From the NCBI GenBank assembly GCA_033002965.1, contig JAURVB010002099.1, positions 1-64,000 of the forward strand: a stretch of 64,000 bases of DNA, given 5' to 3'. How positions within the stretch are numbered: position 1 is the stretch's first letter; every line of letters starts with the position of its first letter. The notes under the pieces were generated by a model, which was given only the letters and a program-made list of their open reading frames with translations, did not search any database and was not told where the DNA came from. Positions 59,668 to 64,000 of this stretch are shown here, piece by piece. The stretch is from Piper betle (lineage: Eukaryota > Streptophyta > Magnoliopsida > Piperales > Piperaceae). The position numbers were made by a program, and so were the translations under genes.

Positions 59668-62617
59668 TGTAACACCCCAAATCCGGTTCACACTCGTGAA
59701 CCGAACCGGCATGTTACCAGGCCCCGGTTAGGTTGGCTAACCCGAACCTAACTCATGTGGATCCAATCTCGGCGTCTTAAGATGTAAGATACGACTCGTC
59801 ATGCATGGATAAATTCATAAAATCCTAACATGGTACTACATGGATGACATGCAACTTCAAATTTCACACCAACACAATTACAATCAAAATTTGTAAAAAT
59901 TATAAAATGAAAGGGACAGAATTTCCCCTAAAAATGCAATTAGGGGCCACCCTGTCAAAATCGTATATTCAAACATATATAGCGTATAGCAACGATAGCA
60001 TTACACACATACTTCTAATCTATTATATTCATCATTCTCTGAACTTTGGGTCCTAACCCATCACACTTTTGCTGCGCTACTCTGATCATTTCACATTCTA
60101 TCATGTCTCATGCATTTGAACATAGTCATGTCACAATATAATAACATAATAACACAAAATATGAAACATTCAGATAATCTAACATGTGTGTGTGCACAAG
60201 ACCTCATTGCTCCTCCGTCCAAGCTGGCTCCTCCAACTCGTGATTATTACCTACATATAGTATAAAAACACGTCAGTAACAAGTGTTACTGGTCCGGAAA
60301 ATAAAATAACTATAACAAGCTGGCTATGAGAGCAAACTCTCATATGAAAGAAAACATCATACTCCACGTGAACACTCTGAAGGGCACTACTGAGGAGCCA
60401 CTGGGCTGCAGACCCGGTAGCATCCCGAACTTACTGCTGCTGGTACTATGCTGCTCTCGGCACTTCTTTTTCAGTACTTCTCGTGAAACTTTATCCTAAG
60501 CCCTCTCCTTACCTCCATATTTCTCCTGGCCTTGAGCACGAAGGCCGAGTACTCTCAGGCAGTCGCCTTTAGTACCCTTTGAACCACAAGTCCGGACATG
60601 CGTTGTACTAAACAGTACCCGTAAACCTCCACGTTCTCCGGATGTGAGGAACTCAAACGCGGAGTTATCAGGATCCCTCGGGAATGGAACAGTCTGCTGG
60701 CACTAATCCAGAGCCCGCTTTGACTGTCACGGCATCCTCTGCATGGTACGTGCAGTCGATTTCTCCATCTCTCGTCTCACGGAAACACGAAAACTATATA
60801 TATATAGGCTTGGGTAGGGAGTTACATAATAGGCCCGAAGGCAACTTTTGGTGGATCTTGTTTTCGAAATCAACCTCGAGGGATCTCATCCTCGAGGGGT
60901 TATTAATCCGGAAAATGTTCGATTAAATGGCCCGAGTTAAGTGGGATCCGATAAAACGCCACTTAACCCGTCCTGCAGACAATAAATCAAACATACAATG
61001 GAAAAGATTAAAACAGACGAGTCCTAAACGGACCTGGTAGAAGCTCCAAGCGGGTCATCGCGCCTAGGCGGCGAGCTCCTACTCCGTACCTACACATCAA
61101 AACTAAATACTAACGCCCTCTAACTACATGATGCATCAAAATCAATGAATCCCACACACGACATAATAATCATCCATCATAGTCAAATAATCATGAAAGA
61201 GAATAATCATAACTCAAACTATTCATACTATATTTTATTCTATTTTTCTAAATTACATCATGATCACTTATCATGCTCCAACTTATTTTATCTCATTAGC
61301 TCACTTACTATTCAATTACAATTCCTCAAATCATACAATCATTACTTCATCAAAAATTAGGCACTAACATGATAAATAATCGGTCCATGCTACCATGCTA
61401 TGCTAATAATCATCAATTTAAATAATCAAATTGGAGGTAATTATACCTCTCGTCGTCGACAATCGGCGACGGCTAGGGTTCCGTCGCGCGTCTCGGAGCT
61501 CAAATTCGGCGCTCATCGGCGTCCGAAGCTCGATCGGGCTCCACCGGGTGAGCCCCGCAGAAGATCCGGTGAATTCCGGCGCATTCCAGAAATTCCGATT
61601 TTCTGGCAATTTTCCGGCAGCTGCTGGCGGTTTTCCGGCGACTTCCGGTGGTTTTCCGGCGACAATTGCCGGTGGTATCTAGTAGCTGGATAGGGGTCAT
61701 GTAGGGTACCATTGGAACCGGCTCGGCGAGCCCGACTCATCTACAAGGTCGATGAGGCCAACGGAGGTGGCGGCTCGCCGGAAAATGCATAAAACAGAGG
61801 CCGGCCGTGGTGGTTGCTAGATCCGGCCGGCCACGGCGGCGACGGCCTCCGCTCCGGTCAGGAAGCGTCACTGGGTGGTCGAGGGTGCTGAGGCGACCAC
61901 CTGATCGTGGTGGCGATGCTCGCCGGCGGCGGAATCGGCGACGCGACCGAAATGTAGCCGCGGCGCTAGGCGAGCCGATTCCGACGTCGCGGCGGCCTGG
62001 CAGCGGCCGGGGCTGGTCGGGGCGGCACGGCAACGTCGTGGCGGAGCTAGGGGCGGCGATCGGCGGCTGGGCGGCGTCGGCCGTGGCGGCGGTGGCGCGC
62101 GAACAGGGGCGGCGCGGGCGAGGGTTTGGTTTGGGGAAGAAAGAAAGGCGCGGGGTGTGTGGTGGCAAGGTCGTAAATATTACTTGACTCGTCTCCGACT
62201 CGAGTCAAAATAATATTTAAGTCGTAAAAAAATTCCAAAAAAATTTGGGAAAAATCCCATAAAATCAAACAACACCAAAAATCATAATGATATGCTCTAG
62301 AACTATCAACCCACCCAAAATGCCCGTAACGCGTCCTAACGCGGTAAACGGCCTAAAACTAATTCTACGATCCACTATATATAAAAATAAAAAAATCACT
62401 GGCATACTCTCATATATTCTGATAACTCATTCTGTTCTGCTGTGTTCATGACGTTATCATCATATACTTGGGTACGCATGACCCTCATAACTCATACACG
62501 CGACCGGCGTCGGCTCGGTACACGTGTCCTGAAACTGACTCAACTCGAAAAAATAACGGTCGACCCGACCGGTTCTGAATATAAAACCCTAACTCGAATC
62601 GTGGGTTTTACACTGAT
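59663..62617 (+). mobile_element. intact LTR, probably a solo LTR, nested in an older copy
   Basis: The element spans 59668-62612 (2,945 bp), begins TGTAACACCCC and ends GGGTTTTACA. It is flanked by a perfect 5-bp duplication ctgat (59663-59667, 62613-62617). TG...CA ends with a 5-bp duplication are diagnostic of LTR retrotransposons, and ~3-kb LTRs occur in Tekay/Del-type chromoviruses. No primer-binding site, gag or pol follows, so this looks like a solo LTR. The 3' third is GC-rich (61440-62110) with only spurious frames. Lineage is inferred from length and termini alone. Confidence 0.82.
60796..60808 (+). promoter_or_regulatory. TATA box of the LTR
   Basis: The run ctatatatatatagg sits at about 43% of the LTR length, in a region conserved between the two nested copies, with the older copy reduced to catgtatagg. 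It is the likely U3/R promoter TATA. Confidence 0.45.
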
Positions 62618-64000
62618 AAAACGGCCACTTAACACGTCCTGTGATTTGAAAATCAAATCAACAATAGAATATAACGATAAAAACTTAGAAGATTCCTAAC
62701 GTCTATGGTCTAAACTCCAAGCGTGTCGTCTCATCTACGAATAGCTTGGACTCCGAAACCTACATCGAAGCCCACTGTTAAGTAAAATACTAACATTTAT
62801 ATATGATGCATGCTAGTGATGTGTGCTAACATCATCAATACATCCTAATAAGGATGACAATGCTAAATAAACCTACAACTAAACATATAGCACACAAATC
62901 AAGCACAATAAAGAAAATAACTAATAACAAATAATGAATAAATACACACATACACTCATGAATAAATAGATAAATAATAAATACATGAAAATAATCAATA
63001 CTCTAATCATAAAATAATAATATCATATAATATATAAATACAAGACTAAACACGAGTAAATATCATATATACTCGTGTTAGTAAGCATATAAATAATTAA
63101 ACAATAAATACATAATCATTCAATAAATAAATATATAAATAAATGAATAATTAGTTAATATTAATTAATCATGAATAATTATAACCAATATGGAATACGC
63201 AATTAAATACAAATAAATAATAACATACATGGAACAAATAATTAGATAAGAAATAAATACAATTTAATAAATATAAATAAGACTAAGATTAATAAATGAA
63301 TATAACATTAATAATAACAAATAATTATGTAAATATTCACCATATATGATAACCATATAAATAAAAATAAATAAATAAATAAAAGCATTCATAATATCAA
63401 AATATGCTAAATAAGGTGAATATTCATGTAAACTAACGTAGGGCTTCTCGAATTACGAAATAAATGATATTCCAAAAATGGTCAAAAGCGGGATGAAAAT
63501 GAGCTGAAACCAACCGAGTCAACCTAGGCGAGTCGACCGAGTCGATCAATAGTGTTGGGCTAGGTAATTGGACACAGACACAAGCTTGGGCATGTAGGTG
63601 GACGCGAATAATGAACAAGACTCGGGTGGCAGACGTGATTGTGGGCTAGCAGATGTGAACTCGAGTAATTGGGTTCAACGGCGGCGTGACTCAGGTCGCT
63701 GTCAGTTGGAATTGATAGCCCATGTGACGAAGAGTATGATGGTGGTGACGATCGGCAGGGTCTGGCCGGCTATTGCCCAGAAAACGGCTAAAAAAAGGGC
63801 AAAATGGCCATAGAAAGTGTCAGTGTTGCTGGCGGTGATCGCTGCCATGGTGGTGGTCATGAATGGTCTCAAAATGTAAGCCTTAACGAGATGAGCCTAT
63901 GTGGGTGATCGGATTGGCCGAAGGTGGCTCGCCAGCGCTGGAAAATGGCTAGAATAGTCGGCGACTGTGGCAGCGACGAAAATATGCTGCAAAAACTCCT
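62618..64000 (+). mobile_element. older LTR of the family, right part, running off the window
   Basis: It resumes exactly where the left part stops: aaaacggccacttaacacgtcctg matches aaaacgccacttaacccgtcctg at 60950, and the match continues through ctccaagcg(t/g)gtc. An AT-rich stretch (62820-63430) and then a GC-richer stretch (63430-64000, with ggtggctcgccag) follow the layout of the younger LTR. Its end is not in the window. Confidence 0.7.

Noticed and set aside
61400..62187. Frames of 97-143 codons in the GC-rich part of the LTR
   Set aside because: Present on both strands, not conserved in frame in the other LTR copies, no gag or pol motif.

Overview
This is plant nuclear DNA. It carries spliced genes with GT-AG introns, large AT-rich intergenic stretches, (TA)n microsatellites and several kinds of transposable element. 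The gene families are all land-plant ones: a GH17 plus CBM43 glucanase, a DUF1218 protein, a DUF3537 protein, a Raf-like kinase, a plant KDM3-type JmjC protein, an E-class PPR and a YTH protein. Some 5' exons are very GC-rich and Ala/Pro-biased (DUF3537 gene, first JmjC exon, PPR 5' end) while others are not. That GC pattern suggests a monocot, but this is an inference.

Layout. 1-727: two abutting, oppositely oriented LTR pieces. 1617-4890 (-): DUF1218 membrane protein with a hAT-like insertion in its first coding intron. 4.9-11.6 kb: AT-rich DNA with two more hAT-like elements at 7902-9763. 12299-16112 (+): GPI-anchored beta-1,3-glucanase. 17270-31 kb: a tandem duplication of a two-gene block (YTH-domain gene followed by a PWI-like/RRM gene). 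The upstream block is decayed (YTH pseudogene 17400-20355, PWI-like remnant about 20860-21140). The downstream block is largely intact (YTH gene 21411-24596, RRM gene 26242-30918). 32054-34620 (-): Raf-like protein kinase. 37302-40050 (-): PPR pseudogene. 41.6-42.3 kb: inverted-repeat element between two (TA)n tracts. 43.1-46.5 kb: START-domain pseudogene whose 3' part is directly duplicated. 46544-51186 (+): JmjC (KDM3/JMJ25-like) histone demethylase gene. 52937-54571 (-): DUF3537 membrane protein gene. 56.7-59.1 kb: a second inverted-repeat element. 59.2-64 kb: an old LTR split by a younger LTR of the same family.

The genes are independent eukaryotic transcription units, not an operon. The most unusual locus is the YTH pair. 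The intact copy encodes a divergent m6A-reader-like domain that appears to lack one pocket tryptophan. It also contains a tandemly multiplied exon-plus-intron unit. Its upstream twin shows how the gene is decaying. A second theme is data quality. Three otherwise well-conserved genes (JmjC, RRM, DUF3537) carry 1-base frame breaks, several in homopolymers, which could be assembly errors rather than true lesions. The glucanase, kinase, DUF1218 and downstream YTH genes read cleanly.
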